From Symsagittifera roscoffensis (lineage: Eukaryota > Xenacoelomorpha > Acoela > Convolutidae), in the NCBI RefSeq assembly GCF_963678635.1, contig NC_087062.1:5136193-5200192 (forward strand): a stretch of DNA of 64,000 nt. Reading direction: 5' to 3'. The position numbers were made by a program, and so were the translations under genes. The notes under the pieces are model-generated. The model was not told where the DNA came from. It worked only from the letters and a program-made list of their open reading frames with translations, and searched no databases. Positions 1-11,441 of this stretch are shown piece after piece (position 1 is the first letter of the stretch; each line of letters begins with the position of its first letter).

Positions 1-308
1 AAGGGCGGCTAAATCTGTCGTTTATGTAGAGACTTGAAAAGTTTGGAAAAAACTTTCAATCTGAATAAATTCAGAGCCAAAAATGATAGAATGAAATAAT
101 ACTGCTCGTATCAGAGCAAAATTCTAAATGTTCCGACTTGTTTTAAACTGCAACCGTAATGTTTTAACAAGCTAAGGAGTTTAAACTGATATCATCGAAC
201 TCTAAGGGTTGGAATTTCAGTCATATATGCAGCTATCAAGACAATTAGCTTGATTCAATTCGATTTGTGACGATTTGTTAGTGTGGGGGTAGTTTGCCAC
301 CGTAATTA
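1..308. other. AT-rich sequence, no gene seen
   Basis: Intergenic AT-rich DNA up to the first family A element. A TTCCGAC-like motif near 133 hints at eroded family A material, but nothing definable is present. Confidence 0.4.
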
Positions 309-831
309 TTGTTCTGACTTTCAATACAAAAGTGACGGAATAATTGTGCTCGGGGTGGGTTTTTTTTCTTCACACAAATGTTGACTTTTTAACTAGCCAT
401 TTTAGACGGAATTTTTATAACATTCAAAAGGTATTGTTGTCCTGAGCCTAAATTTGAAAAGATATTTCACCTGTGATCATTTTCATAAAGTTATGGGGGT
501 TTAAAGATTGCCATTTTGGCCGATTTGGAACAATTAACGCGCGATATTTTTCGCGCTATTAACGCGTAAGCGGAGATTTAATCCTGTTTAGAAATCGTTC
601 CAAATTGGTTCAAAAAAGCTTATATGCCATAATTGATTTGTGATTAGAAGCAAAGTTTATCACTTTTTACTTAATATGTGGTGTGGGGGGATGTTATCAC
701 AAAAAATATCAGATATTTTAGAAAAATTTTTTTTTTTTATTACATTTAAATTTTCCAAGTTATTACTGCTCCATTTACCCTAAAAGGCAGTCGGAACATT
801 CAGGGCTTCGCCCTGATACGAGCAGTTTTGT
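309..831 (+). mobile_element. Family A Helentron-like element, full length
   Basis: Starts TTGTTCTGACTTTC and ends with the inverse motif GCAGTCGGAACATT, followed by a perfect 7-bp hairpin (TCAGGGC, loop TTC, GCCCTGA) and GATACGAGCAGT. An internal hairpin, GCGCGA / TCGCGC with a 6-nt loop, lies at about 538-556. No coding capacity was seen. The layout matches Helentron-associated non-autonomous elements; this assignment is inference. Confidence 0.7.
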
Positions 832-1184
832 TCTATGTTTCAATTTCATCACCATAGTATAAAACAATCAGTTTAGATAGATTTGTTTCAGAGAGCAGTT
901 TCAGTCAGGGTAAAATAGTGGTGTGCAGGTCTGACGTGAGCCACAAAGATATAGGGAACGATCTTCCAAGTGAGCAAAAAGTCTTTGAGAATATGGTCTG
1001 AACAAAAAAAACCAGCACCAATTCAGGTTCATGGTTGAGAATGAGAATCCAGCACATGCTGAACTTTTGCTTTTTTACCACTAATATTGCATGTCAAAAA
1101 CTGCATCAAGTTAAAGTGGGAAATATCAATGATAATTGTCTTTTGTGGTCTAAAATGTTGTCAAAAGAACCTTCTCATTTCGTT

Positions 1185-2105
1185 ATCAGACAATGAAATG
1201 GATTAAAACTGATTATAATCCATTGTTTAATCAAACTGAAAAATAAATATAATCCATTTGAAATCAAATTACACAGATTTTTTGCCCAGTTCAATTCTGT
1301 TTTGCATAGCGCAAGTGTTTGGCAACAATTTCTTCTTTTTTTTCACTGGAGTAATGCAGAAGTTTTGCAAACTGATCAGAGTTTACGGTCTACTCGATTT
1401 CTAAATCTACACATTTTTAATTTGCAAAAGATTCCGTTGCCACACACCTCCCAATGTCTGCCCCTTCCTTACCCCGTGCCCGTTCAGAATCTCAGCAAGT
1501 TTTGTCTTCCTCTTTTTAAACTAAATTCAATTCAACTTGAAAAAAACGCAAGTTTAACGCTTACTGTCCGTTTAATTTAAATCAGAACTGCAACTGCATC
1601 TAACTAAAGTGAAAAACAAAACTAATTATGTCTGATTTTTGTGTTCTAGAGGGTTTTCAAAAAACTAATTGCCAATTCAATCTCCGACAATAAAATGGAT
1701 AAAAAACTAATTATAGTCCATTGTCTTATGAAAATTAAAAGTAAATATAATCCACCTAAATTCAAATTTAAGGGGTTTTTTACCCAGTTTAGTTTTGTTT
1801 TCGGTTGTCCAAGTTTGTGCAACAAGTTGTGCTATTATAACATGAGTGTTCCCAAAGTTTTGTGAAATGATCTGAGCTGAGCACTCGGACTATTCGATTT
1901 TCAAATCTACATTTTCTCAATTTGCAAAAGATTCCCCCCCGAATAACCCCCCCCCCCCCCAACGTTTGCCCTTTATCCCTGCCCTTGCCCGTCCCTACAC
2001 GTTCTTCAGCGACCACCCTGCCGGCGGTCCAAATTCCGAGGTACTTCAAATGCGGGCCAACGCCATTTGTTAATGGAAATTGTCCAAACACAAGAACCAA
2101 AGAGG
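1185..2105 (+). repeat. Degenerate direct repeat, two units of about 0.4 kb
   Basis: 1185-1590 and 1680-2105 share the same ordered landmarks: a TATAATCCA-rich start, a TTTT-CCCAGTT segment, CGATTTCTAAATCTAC-like sequence, TTTGCAAAAGATTCC, and a C-rich block followed by CCCTTGCCCGT-like sequence. Related TATAATCCATT / TTATAAT-rich stretches occur at about 24820-25040 and 26330-26640. Apparently an old dispersed repeat with one tandem pair. Confidence 0.5.
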
Positions 2106-2465
2106 ATCGAATGAACGTGGAAAAGTTGACACATACCACAGATTAAAATTGTGAAATAATGAACGATAACAAATCATCATAATTTTTATTAAGTGTATAA
2201 TTTGCAAAAACGAAAAACAGCCACTACCGCCAACTAACACCTATCTTTGATTCAAGTCTTGCTAAATCTGCCGCTTCTATTGGAAATTGGAATGTTTGCT
2301 CGAATCACGTAAGCTAGAAGCAGTTGTACGTTCGTGAGAATCATCTACGGTCTATCTTCTTGGTCTATTTATCAAGAAGTGTTCCGAATGAATATATAGA
2401 CGTTGAAATTCATGTATTCGATAAAGATGTTCTATTCCTGCTTGTTATTGAATTCTTATAAAAAA

Positions 2466-2512
2466 AAGCCGCTCACATCAAGGCGAAGCCCTGATCATTC
2501 CGATTGCATTTA
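2466..2512 (-). mobile_element. Family A fragment (3' hairpin end)
   Basis: Short stretch with GCTCACATCAAGGCG, AAGCCCTGA and a diverged TCATTCCGAT motif, matching the terminal hairpin and inner repeat of family A in reverse orientation. The rest of the element is missing. Confidence 0.5.
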
Positions 2513-2867
2513 AAAGCGTTCACTTGAAAAAATGGAGAAAAAAAAGAAAACTTCGATGTAAAAAAAAGATATTTTTTTGATAACCTTTCCACGCGCTATG
2601 TATAGTAAAAAAAAGTTACATTTGGCATACCCGGGTTAAAGTCCCAGCGATACTTATTGCTTTTTCTGTAGTATCACAGTGATCGCAGTTTTCCAGCGCT
2701 GTTTCATGTATAATTCAGAGTTTGTTGCATAGATAAACCGGTGATTTTTCAGAGCTATTTCAGTTATGATTCCGTAGGATCATAACTTAAGAAATTTTAA
2801 CTCATTCTAGTAGCTTTCAAATGAGAGTTATAGCACATAAGCTCTTTAGTTTTAGCTTATATCAGGA

Positions 2868-2945
2868 CTGATAGGGCAGAGGTAGCATACAGGTATATAC
2901 ATCTCAATGTTAGGGGATCGAACACCTGTTAGAGCACTATTTTTT
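2868..2945 (+). repeat. Possible tRNA-derived SINE head, degenerate
   Basis: GGGCAGAGGTAGCATA resembles an RNA polymerase III A box and GGGGATCGAACACC a B box, spaced about as in a tRNA, with a T run soon after. It does not fold into a convincing tRNA, so a decayed SINE head is the best guess. Confidence 0.35.
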
Positions 2946-3189
2946 CTCATTTTCAAAGATTTTTTATTGCTGTTTCATCGTCGAAAATGAGCCAAAGTAG
3001 CAATATTGTGGCAATGAACATCGATAATTCATCGATGGCGATCGCTGATTTTTTTTCTTCACTTTTTTATCGCTTATTGTCAATGTGAGCTCAACCCGGG
3101 TATATATTGAAGAAATTTATTGCAGAAAAGAAGTGTACTGCAGCAACAAAATTTGGGAAGATTTTGCGAGATATTTAACTCAAGTTAGC

Positions 3190-3385
3190 CAAATTGGCTG
3201 TTTTTGAACCCCCATAATTTTGCAAAATATAAACCACGGGGAGAAATTTTTTGTTTGTTATGACCTCAAAACAACAATACCTTTCAGATGACAAAAAAAA
3301 CTCCGTCAAAGTTGCAAGTTACCAAGTCAATTTCGGTTGGAGAAAAAACACAACTATTCTGTCACTGCATTCAGCAATCAGAACA
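3190..3385 (-). mobile_element. Family A fragment, 5' half
   Basis: Reverse orientation. Contains the family landmarks CCAAATTGGCTG, ACCCCCATAATTTTG, AACAACAATACCTTTCA and the CCGTCAAA / AAGTCAAT segment, in the same order as intact copies. The ends are lost. Confidence 0.5.
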
Positions 3386-3866
3386 ACTGAGAGCGCCGTA
3401 ATGTATAAGACACATCCGTAATGACATTGAGCACATCCAAAAAAAAGTTAGTGCGCACCTTTGAACTAAAATTAAACGTTTTAAACTTGATATCCAAGCT
3501 TGAAAATTTTTTGTTGAATAATTCAAATCAACCAACCTATTGCCTACCTTATTCTACTGGAAAGGGTTTTTCTTACTCAAAATTAGATATGAAAAACTTG
3601 TCACAAAAAACTAAACAACTTTTTTGGACATTATTTTTGAAAATTACAGCCTTCGCAAAAAATCTAGTCACTCCAGTTTTCGGTAATTTGTGGGAAATTG
3701 CAATAACTATCTAGATATTAACAAAATTTGGTCAAATATGGTGGCAATGAGCTGAAGGGGAGCATAATCACGCAGCTAAATTTTAATCCTTCATTTATCA
3801 AAAAGTTAATAAAAAATAAATTCTCAAGATGTCTTTAACTAATTTCATCAATTCAAACAATCTCAA

Positions 3867-4283
3867 ATGAAACATGGTGGCCACGATAAAACATTGACTA
3901 ACAAAATTCGACCACGTGAAGCAGAGTCAAAACTGAGGGAGGGGATTACAAAAAAGAGAACTACAAAAATCCATGTGATCGACCTAAAAAATAAGGTCAT
4001 TGAAGTTTTTAATGTTTTAAGTCCGCAAAAAATACAAAAACTGGAACATGAAACATTCAAAATAACTAATTTTGTTGATTACAACCGGAAATCTGCTAAA
4101 ATGTGTGGTTTGATTCAACGAAGGTATTTGATGTCAATAGGAAAACAATACACAGTAAATATGACAAATGCAAAACACCTGTTCGTTTTACTAAATGTAA
4201 ACTTTACGATGCACTACCAAACGAAACAGGACAGGTCGTATACTAGGAACAACCCGCAACTGTTTACGCTGCCTTTTTACTAG
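3867..4283 (+). CDS. Unassigned 138-codon open frame, probably not a gene
   Basis: Longest uninterrupted frame in the window outside the GPCR. The product is basic and Lys/Thr/Asn-rich, with no motif, signal peptide or membrane segment that I recognise. The region is about as AT-rich as its surroundings and shows no clear splice sites or promoter. It could be chance, or a piece of an old element. No function is proposed. Confidence 0.12.
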   Translation: MKHGGHDKTLTNKIRPREAESKLREGITKKRTTKIHVIDLKNKVIEVFNVLSPQKIQKLEHETFKITNFVDYNRKSAKMCGLIQRRYLMSIGKQYTVNMTNAKHLFVLLNVNFTMHYQTKQDRSYTRNNPQLFTLPFY

Positions 4284-5091
4284 TCTGTGATTATTTTTGG
4301 CGAATGAAACATTAACAAACTATGACTTTGGCCGAGAAACTTGAACATCATTTGTTAAAATTTGAGATATACTTTATAGAAGTAATACGACCAATTAGAT
4401 TACGGCAATTCAGTTTGGAATATATTCATAGTGCGAGATGAACTGCCACGCATGAAAACTTTGCGTTACACTTTTATGATCGAAGTAATGAACGAGCAGT
4501 TTAGGTAAACTCGTTTCAGGACGGTGGTAGAGTCGGTTAGTATATTCGGGTCCGTAAACCGCCGGATCAACCAAGTTAAAAATTTCGAATTAAAGTTAGG
4601 TTTAAATGTATTAGGGGTTGTTGTTTACCGCTCCTACAAACTTGATCTAAAGACTGACATGATAAAAGTATTTACATCTGAGTGTCAAAAACGTCAAAAA
4701 TCACTATATAACTAAATTTAAAAGTTCTGTTTATTTGTGGTCGGACATTGTACCATGCTGTATGTTAGCAAGAAAATTTCGTTTTTTTTTTCGCGGTGAG
4801 ACAGAAAACCATTATTGATGCATAGAACTTGAAAAGTGACACTATTTGCGTAACTTTCACAAACTCTTACACAAACACTAACTTCATCACAGCCCATTGC
4901 TCTACCTCATTTTTGGTCCGGAAACTCGCCAGAAATTTTCCACCGCTGTAATTCTGATAAAGTTGCGATCTGTTTCTGTCTCAATGAAGCTTAATTTGCG
5001 TAAAAGTAGCCATAATTGTGTGCCTCAATCTTTTGTTATCAATCCGTTGAGTTAGTAAATGTAGCACAGAGTACTGTGTTATTGTTCCGAC

Positions 5092-5562
5092 TTTTGTACC
5101 GAATTGAATGGAACTTTTCTGCTCGGGTGGTTTTTTTTCTTCAGACAGGTTTCGACTCTTATTGACGGAGTTTTTTATATCATTCAAAATGTATTGTTGT
5201 CTTGAGCTTAAATTTGAAAAAAAAAATATTTGACATGTGGTCATTTTTTGTAATTTTATGGTTGTTCAAAGATTCCCATTTCGGCCAATTTGGCTTAATT
5301 AATGCTTCTCGCGTTTAACGAGTAGGCGGAGATTTAATCCGGTTTAGAAATCGTTCCAAATTAGTTAAGAGAAGCTAGTTTGCCAAAATTGAATCGTTAA
5401 TAGAAGCGAAATCAATCACTTTGTTCTTTAAATGATGTGTGGGGTATGTTTTTCACAAAAATCTCAAAATCAAAAATTCATTTTTTAAATTACGTTCAAT
5501 TTTTTCTTGTTATTACTGCTCCATAGATCATAAAAGGAATTCAGAACATTCAGGACTTCAAC
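5092..5562 (+). mobile_element. Family A element, 3' hairpin degraded
   Basis: Begins TTGTTCCGACTTTTG, follows the family order (GCTCGGGTGG, T run, ATTCAAAATGTATTGTTGTC, GTTTAACGAGTAGGCGG) and ends AATTCAGAACATTCAGGACTTCA, after which the hairpin is lost. Confidence 0.6.
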
Positions 5563-7030
5563 TATTGGTTTTGAATTGCTAGTGACTCCCATCAAAAATT
5601 TCGGTGCAACTCTGGGTTAAAAAAGACCCTTATTTATCTCGTTTTTACCTAACTCGGAACCTGTATCTAGAGTAGTCGATAAAGGTGATCTGAAGTTCTA
5701 TCATGAGAAGTTTTTCAGAAATAGAGTTCTTAGTTTTTATCAAGAAAAATTGATCTGATGAAATAATTTTGAAAATTGAATTTAAAAAAATTGAAGATTT
5801 TCATTTCAACCTCAAAAGACCTCTTCTTAAACCACCCAAGCTTATTTAAACAATCCATACTACAGTGCCGATTACAATTATCAAGACAAAACGGGCAAAG
5901 TTTGAATTTTCAAACACTTTTTTCTTAATTTTGCTTAAGAGTAGACAAAAAGTGAACAGAAAAAAAAGTTGCTTAAATTTTCACCAGAATTAATATGGTG
6001 TAGTTTTTTTGGTGTAAAACTAATATGGTGTGGAATTAATATGTGTTATTTAATTAATCAAGAATCACGTTAAAACTACTTTGTTTATAGATGAGAAATT
6101 TTTATCACAAGAAGCCTCTTACACAGCCCATCTAAGTTATAGAAAGATTTAATCTCCATAAACATGCAAAAAATTGTTCAACATTTAATTGGGGAAAAAT
6201 TTTGGTGAGAATTTTGGAGAAAAAATTGCATCATATTATTTCGGGTGAAATTTTATGAAAAACTTTGTACTGCTTACGTTTTGTCTAATCTTAACGCAAT
6301 TTGAGAAAAACAATTTTTGTCTGTATTGTTCAAATGATTTAAATCAGCACTATAGTTTAAAGGGCGCTGCAATAGTTTAAGCGTTTAGATTGGCATAGAT
6401 AAATCAGGCACATAACAGTGCCATTGTAGTCTAACGCTGGTTAGCATAGATTTCGAGGAAATTTTGTTTTGTTTACATTTTGTCTAATCTTAACCGTTCT
6501 TGACAAAAGCGCGTTCGAAAAATCAATTTTTGTTTGTATTGTCCAAAAATTTAAATCAGCACTGTATAAGTGTAAAATAAATAAATTTTGATTTGAAATT
6601 GCAACTTTTGGGTTTTTCAGAAGTAATGAACCCAGATAGGGCGAATTAGTGGATAAAATTTTTCTGATGACTTGCACAAATCTTTTTCTTTCTTTGATAC
6701 TCTAACAATCTTTTAACTTTTGCTCTAGTAACCAGTTTCAAGAAATTTTAATGACATCTATATCTTCTTTTAATGCAGTTGTTCAAATACCATTGTTTTT
6801 TTGCGCTGAGAGAAAATTGTTTCAGCAGTGTCAATTCGGAGATTTGAGTGTAGCAGAAACTAGAAGTACTGAAATATCAAAAACAGCAAAAAAAAATTGC
6901 TTCAAAAATAAAAATTTTTCAGACAAGAAAAAACAAAAAAAAGTTTCAGATCTAAATTAGATCTTTATTAACCCAATTTTCAAGTATCCAGTTGCAATTT
7001 TAACATTTTCTTTGGTATTACACTTTTAAT
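5563..7030. other. AT-rich intergenic sequence
   Basis: No gene or intact element recognised. Internal near-duplicate phrases occur, for example GTTTTGTCTAATCTTAACGC near 6280 and a similar TTTTGTCTAATCTTAACCG near 6478, each followed by AATTTTTGT and GTATTGT, indicating an old local duplication of about 200 bp. Confidence 0.4.
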
Positions 7031-7173
7031 TTAGGATTTGACCCTCTGCCGGCCCAAAGCGGGAAGCGCGCGCCAAAAAAAGCAATTTTTTGGTCAACGT
7101 TTACCAAAAAGGGCCTAAAACGCTTTTTTTACTTGTTTTTTAACCCCAACCCCCTCCCCGAGAAAATTCTAGT
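7031..7173 (-). mobile_element. F1 hAT-like MITE fragment
   Basis: GACCCTCTGCCGGCCCAAAG, GCGCGCGCCAAAAAAAGC and CGAGAAAATTCTAG are the landmarks of the F1 family in reverse order relative to 44207-44590. The terminal repeats are missing. Confidence 0.5.
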
Positions 7174-7357
7174 TTTGTACCTGGGTTGTTGGTAATTTAA
7201 CTTGTTCAGATTTGTTGACCAACATCTATATAGCCATCAGTTTGGAATAAATAATAAAACACTTTTCAAATCTGTGTTGTCTGAACCTGTGGGTTAGTGG
7301 TACTCGGCAACAAAAACTAATATTAGCGAATAACATGATTATCTTTTTGATTATTAA

Positions 7358-7438
7358 TTATACGTGATTGTACACCACAATTATACGTGATTGTACACCA
7401 CAACCACAATCACCATTATACGTGATTGTACACCACAA
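7358..7438. repeat. Tandem repeat, 23-bp unit, three copies
   Basis: TTATACGTGATTGTACACC plus ACAA occurs twice back to back (7358-7403) and a third time at 7416-7438 after a 12-bp spacer. A diverged GGATATACACCACAACC follows. Confidence 0.85.
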
Positions 7439-8153
7439 ATAAGCGGATATACACCACAACCTAATTTTCCTCTGCGCCAATGTCGAATATTTAGTTAGGA
7501 AGAGTAAGCAATATAGTTACTCTGCGACAATCTGTGTTTCATCAATTTTGACAAAATTTTTTGTTTATTGTTTCCAAAATTTGACCAAAAATCCAATGAA
7601 AAAATGCTCTTTTATTGATCAACCACCACAAGAGCAAAAAAAACCAAATCAGAGTGGTCAAAAAAGTATTTAGCAACTATAACTGAAAATCAAATGTTTC
7701 TCTGACGAAAAGAGCATGAATTGGAGTGCAATTAGAAAGTTCACCTATTTGCCAGTCAGCGAAGAAGTTAGCTCTGCCATATTAATTATTTTTTCGCGTC
7801 GAAAAATTGTTTACAGTTAGCTGATTAGCAAAATAATTTGGTAAATAATCTGCCGAGGTGTCATACCCGAAATTTCCGCCCGAGCTTTAAGCGTTTTTCT
7901 GAAGTTATTTTTTTGATGTCAGCCGGATCGGGAAACAGCATTGTTCTTTAACGATCTCACCGGAGTCTTTTTTGTACGCACATGTCCATTGCAACTAATT
8001 TGTGCGCAGCGACAAGAAAGGGAGTTCTCTGACAGTGTTCGGTGTTTATAATAAGCACACCCTTCAAAAATCATTTTCTCAGAATTGTTTTAGCAAGTAT
8101 AATTTCCATCGTTAATTACTGAGGTTCGTTTTCAATGAGTTTCGAGTTTCGTT

Positions 8154-8199
8154 AAAGCCTAGATAACAGCAGAGCGGCCGCTGCTGTAATCTAGGCTTT
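8154..8199. repeat. 46-bp hairpin with 19-bp arms
   Basis: AAAGCCTAGATAACAGCAG, then AGCGGCCG, then the reverse complement with a single mismatch. The loop is GC-rich in a very AT-rich setting. Confidence 0.85.
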
Positions 8200-8880
8200 T
8201 CTAATTATCTGCTATTTTACCTATTGTCATTCGGGTTAGTGGTTAGTTGAAAGCAAAATGTTTTTAATCGGAGATTGTTATTTCAATTAATGGGACTGTT
8301 TTTTGAACTATTTTCGGGACTATTATTGCGACTCCTTTGTATGGGGCTGTTTTTATCTTTTAATATGATTTTTGGACTACTATGTACAGGTCTGTTTTAC
8401 ATTGGACTGTTTTGTACAGATACAAGAAAATCAATTATCTCCTATCAAGGCAAAGACTTGATTCTTTGATTGCCTTTGAACGTCAATGGAAAGGCTTTTG
8501 CTTGAAAATTTTTTTAAATTGTTCAAAACTGAAACCCAAATTAGAACTCCAAGTTTTCTTTATTGAGTTCCTAGTTACTGGCCAAAATCGTTCAGACTGT
8601 ATAGGAAACAGGAACCAAGCGCAAGAAACGTTTCACAGAACTGATATCCACGGCAAACACTATTAGTGCGATAAAAAGTGCTCTGCCAATTCAGCTACTG
8701 CTAGTTAGTTCATTCTGTTTTGGAATCGTTGTTCTTGGCTTGGGCCATTCTAAATAGTGCAACCCTCACTCTAATAGCTCTTATTTTTCGTTATCGTTTG
8801 TTTCCAGGTTTTGCTGGACAGTTGTTTTGATATTTAATGAGAAATCAATTCAGGAATAACTATTATTTACGACATTTATT
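8200..8880. other. Intergenic; cryptic GGACTGTTTT-rich stretch
   Basis: Between 8285 and 8425 the phrase GGACT-GTTTT and variants recur every 15-30 bp, making a Gly-Leu-Phe-rich but non-coding open frame. Nothing else was recognised. Confidence 0.4.
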
Positions 8881-9117
8881 CTTGTTCAAAACTAAAACTT
8901 TTCTATGACAGTTCGGCCTCCGATGATTTTTGTCAGCTCTGAGTGTTTGTGAGAGTATAGCGCAAAAAACAACGCGAAAGTTAACCATAACCGTCCAAAA
9001 GTCTCCGTCCATTTAGCCAAAACCTTCTCCACCTCGGTCGCAAAACTCGCGTCGTATCCACCTCTGTCGCAAAGTTTGCGAGGAATTCTTTCTTGGCCGC
9101 GCCGTTTCAGCCTCACA
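8881..9117. other. Flank of F3, moderately GC-rich unique sequence
   Basis: With 9691-9920 this forms a stretch of higher GC, with repeated phrases (GTCGCAAAACTCGCGTCG, GTCGCAAAGTTTGCG, GTCGCGCCAG). It has short minus-strand open frames but no recognisable protein; possibly an older repeat that F3 interrupted. Confidence 0.3.
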
Positions 9118-9125
9118 AAAATCTC

Positions 9126-9682
9126 GGATCAATTGAGCAATCTCCCCCCCATTCTCGCGTGGGGGGGAGATAGCTCAATAGGTACTTGAGACATGTTTAT
9201 AACCACTTGAAAATAGTTTGAATGACCTGAAATCATAAGACATATTTTCCAACGACTGTGGAAAGCCAAAATTTACGATAAAAAAGCTCTAAAGTTTCAT
9301 TTAGATTGAATAAAGAATCAATAAAACAGGCATAAAAAGCGACTTTTTTCTTTCTTAAAATGACAAAAAGTTTTTGCGTACAATATTAAGGTGCTGCGGA
9401 GAACCGTTTTTGCTATTCAGATACAAGGCTAGAGCACCAACCCTGGTAAATGGCTTTCTTCGATGAGGCTATGGTCGCCTAAACAAAATTTCGATTTTTT
9501 TTTCAAAATTTTTCTCGATACTCATTTAAGATAAACTTCAGTCGGTCAATTGATTGCGTGCTATAAACACACCATCCATCTACTTGCGTTTGCTGACGTC
9601 TTTTTGTAGAGTTTTTTTCATTTTTGCTGGGGGGGGAGATAGCTCAATTGGTCATTACGGGGGGAGATTGCTCAATTGATCC
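9126..9682. mobile_element. F3 element: perfect 24-bp TIR, perfect 8-bp target duplication
   Basis: The left end GGATCAATTGAGCAATC plus TCCCCCC is the exact reverse complement of the right end at 9659-9682. The flanks AAAATCTC (9118-9125) and AAAATCTC (9683-9690) are an exact 8-bp target-site duplication, as made by hAT-type transposases. Just inside each end is a further copy, GGGGGGGAGATAGCTCAAT, so each terminus is double-armed. No transposase frame is present, so it is non-autonomous. Removing it restores a continuous flank (8880-9117 to 9691-9920) rich in GTCGCAAA-like phrases. Confidence 0.85.
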
Positions 9683-9920
9683 AAAATCTCTCCGTCTCTG
9701 ACGTAGTCGTGAAATTTGCGCCGTCGGTTGCAAAAGTTTGGATATGACTGAGTCTTGTCGCACCAGTCGCTGAGTTTGTCGCGCCAGATTTGTCGCGAAA
9801 GTCTAGACATGAGTCTCCGACCTCGACCCGTGAAAAAAGCATAAATTCTTTCAGTTTTTTAGTGAAAATCATTAAAATCTTTCTCGAGAAAATTCTGGAC
9901 CCGCTTCCCTTGTCCATTAT

Positions 9921-11104
9921 TTTTTCAGACTGCGTCTAGAAATCAGCTGCAGGTCAATGACCCGTCTCAATGAAAAGAAAATTTTGAATGCGTTGGAGAG
10001 CCATTTACTTCGTTTTCAACTGACACGAGACAATGCGTTTGGTGTCAATCTAAAAATAGTTGTCAATTAGTTGAACACAAAAAAAGCTGGGGGCTAAATA
10101 TAAGGACATCTTTGTTAAAGTACCAACAAATCGTGCTAAACAGTCCAGCTTATGCTCATTAATTTAGCCGAATTGATTTTCGTGATACTTTTTTATTCTC
10201 AAAAATCCAATTAAAATCTCGTGTTCCTTGTTCACGTTTTTTATACACTTTAAAATATACTAGGAACTGAATAGATTTTTTTGTCACGTGGTTGCTTTTT
10301 TGCAGCAAAAAGATCAATTTGATGTTCTTTAATTGCTCTTAGTATGAAAACAGGGAAGAGAAAGCTAAATTTACATCAAGTTTTTATTATACATCCTTGA
10401 ATAGTTAGAACGAAAACTTCAGGAAATATATACAAACTACACAGCAAATATGTAATTTGAATCACTAATTTCTAAATAACAATTTGATTAACATGAAAAA
10501 TCAACTTTCAGCATACATTAATGCGCAAACAAAAACTATCACATTAAAATTTGCCTTATTCAGCATTCAGAAAAAAAATTTCCATTAAGTATAAAAGATA
10601 AAACAATTGATTTCCATCATATCAGTTATCTCTGGAAACGGTATTTTAAGACCAACAAAACAAAATCGAATTCAAAAACAACAAACATTAATTAAGGGTT
10701 TTTTACTTCCTCCATTCATAGAAGAAAAAATATATCTGCAAAACTAAAAGATAGCAAATGAATTAGTCACTATTTTGGGAAAACAATAAGATAGAGATTT
10801 TGAAAAAAAAAACACATTAAAATTTTTCAACAATGGGTGAAGCGTAAAATGTATATTTTACAATAATTCTGCAATTCCGTTATTCCAAAATAAAGTTAAG
10901 GCCAATTATTGTCAATATACTTGAACATCGATAAAGATTTACGAAATTGTTTTTTTTTGTCTTTCAATTAGATTTTTGACAGTATTGTTTTGGTCTTAAG
11001 CATATTTTAAAATACTGGGAGGTAAATATGAGAAGTGCTTTTAAAAAAAATTTAGTAGACTAGTTATAATTTATGATTAGTTTTTGGCATTAACAAAGTA
11101 TAGT
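9921..11104. other. 3' flank or 3' UTR of the GPCR
   Basis: AT-rich sequence just beyond the GPCR stop codon on the minus strand. Some of it is presumably 3' UTR, but no transcript end can be fixed. No repeat landmark was recognised. Confidence 0.4.
10383..10388 (-). promoter_or_regulatory. Possible polyadenylation signal of the GPCR
   Basis: AATAAA on the minus strand, the first exact match found about 720 bp beyond the stop codon. Such hexamers are common by chance in DNA this AT-rich, so this is only a candidate. Confidence 0.15.
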
Positions 11105-11432
11105 TTAAGTGAAACTAGCTGAGATGTTTTTATTGCTGTTCAATTGAACCGTAGCTGAGGTGGGACAGTACACAACTCCTTTGTGCGTTCCGATAGCCGA
11201 TGGTGTCGCGAGCGACCGCGCAGTTGGTGAGTTTCCGCCGCTGATTCCAGTGCTCGAGGACAGCGTAGAAGCTCGGAGTCTTCCAAAGTTGCCGACCGGG
11301 CCATGCGGATGGAGTCTGGAACTGCGATGGTGGTTTGAGTGAGAAACGGCCAGGACTGATCTATTGTTCACAGCTTGATGTCTGTTTATTGCCTTCGATC
11401 GCCCAATCAGGTTTCGAAGCCCCACTTGAAAG
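11105..11432 (-). CDS. GPCR exon 6: end of TM7 and C-terminal tail
   Basis: Codon 342 is AG|C (Ser), joining exon 5 in phase 2; the exon continues FQVGLRNLIGRSKAI and then a tail of about 90 residues to the stop at 11105-11107. N341-S342-F343-Q344-V345 stands where NPxxY is expected, so both Pro 7.50 and Tyr 7.53 appear to be missing. The tail is rich in Ser, Asn, His and Arg (for example STLSSSTGISGG), giving many candidate kinase sites, and ends SASFT with no clear PDZ ligand. The acceptor, TTTTGCTTTAG|C, lies about 8 nt from the end of a family A transposon. Confidence 0.85.
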
Positions 11433-11441
11433 CTAAAGCAA

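Noticed and set aside
3421-4715. Three consecutive plus-strand frames as a split gene
   Set aside because: No splice signals join them and none has a recognisable product.
8275-8666. Hydrophobic Gly-Leu-Phe-rich open frames
   Set aside because: They arise from a cryptic GGACTGTTTT repeat; no start context, splice sites or family resemblance.
11160-11342. Plus-strand frame at GPCR exon 6
   Set aside because: It is antisense to a well-supported coding exon whose higher GC keeps other frames open.
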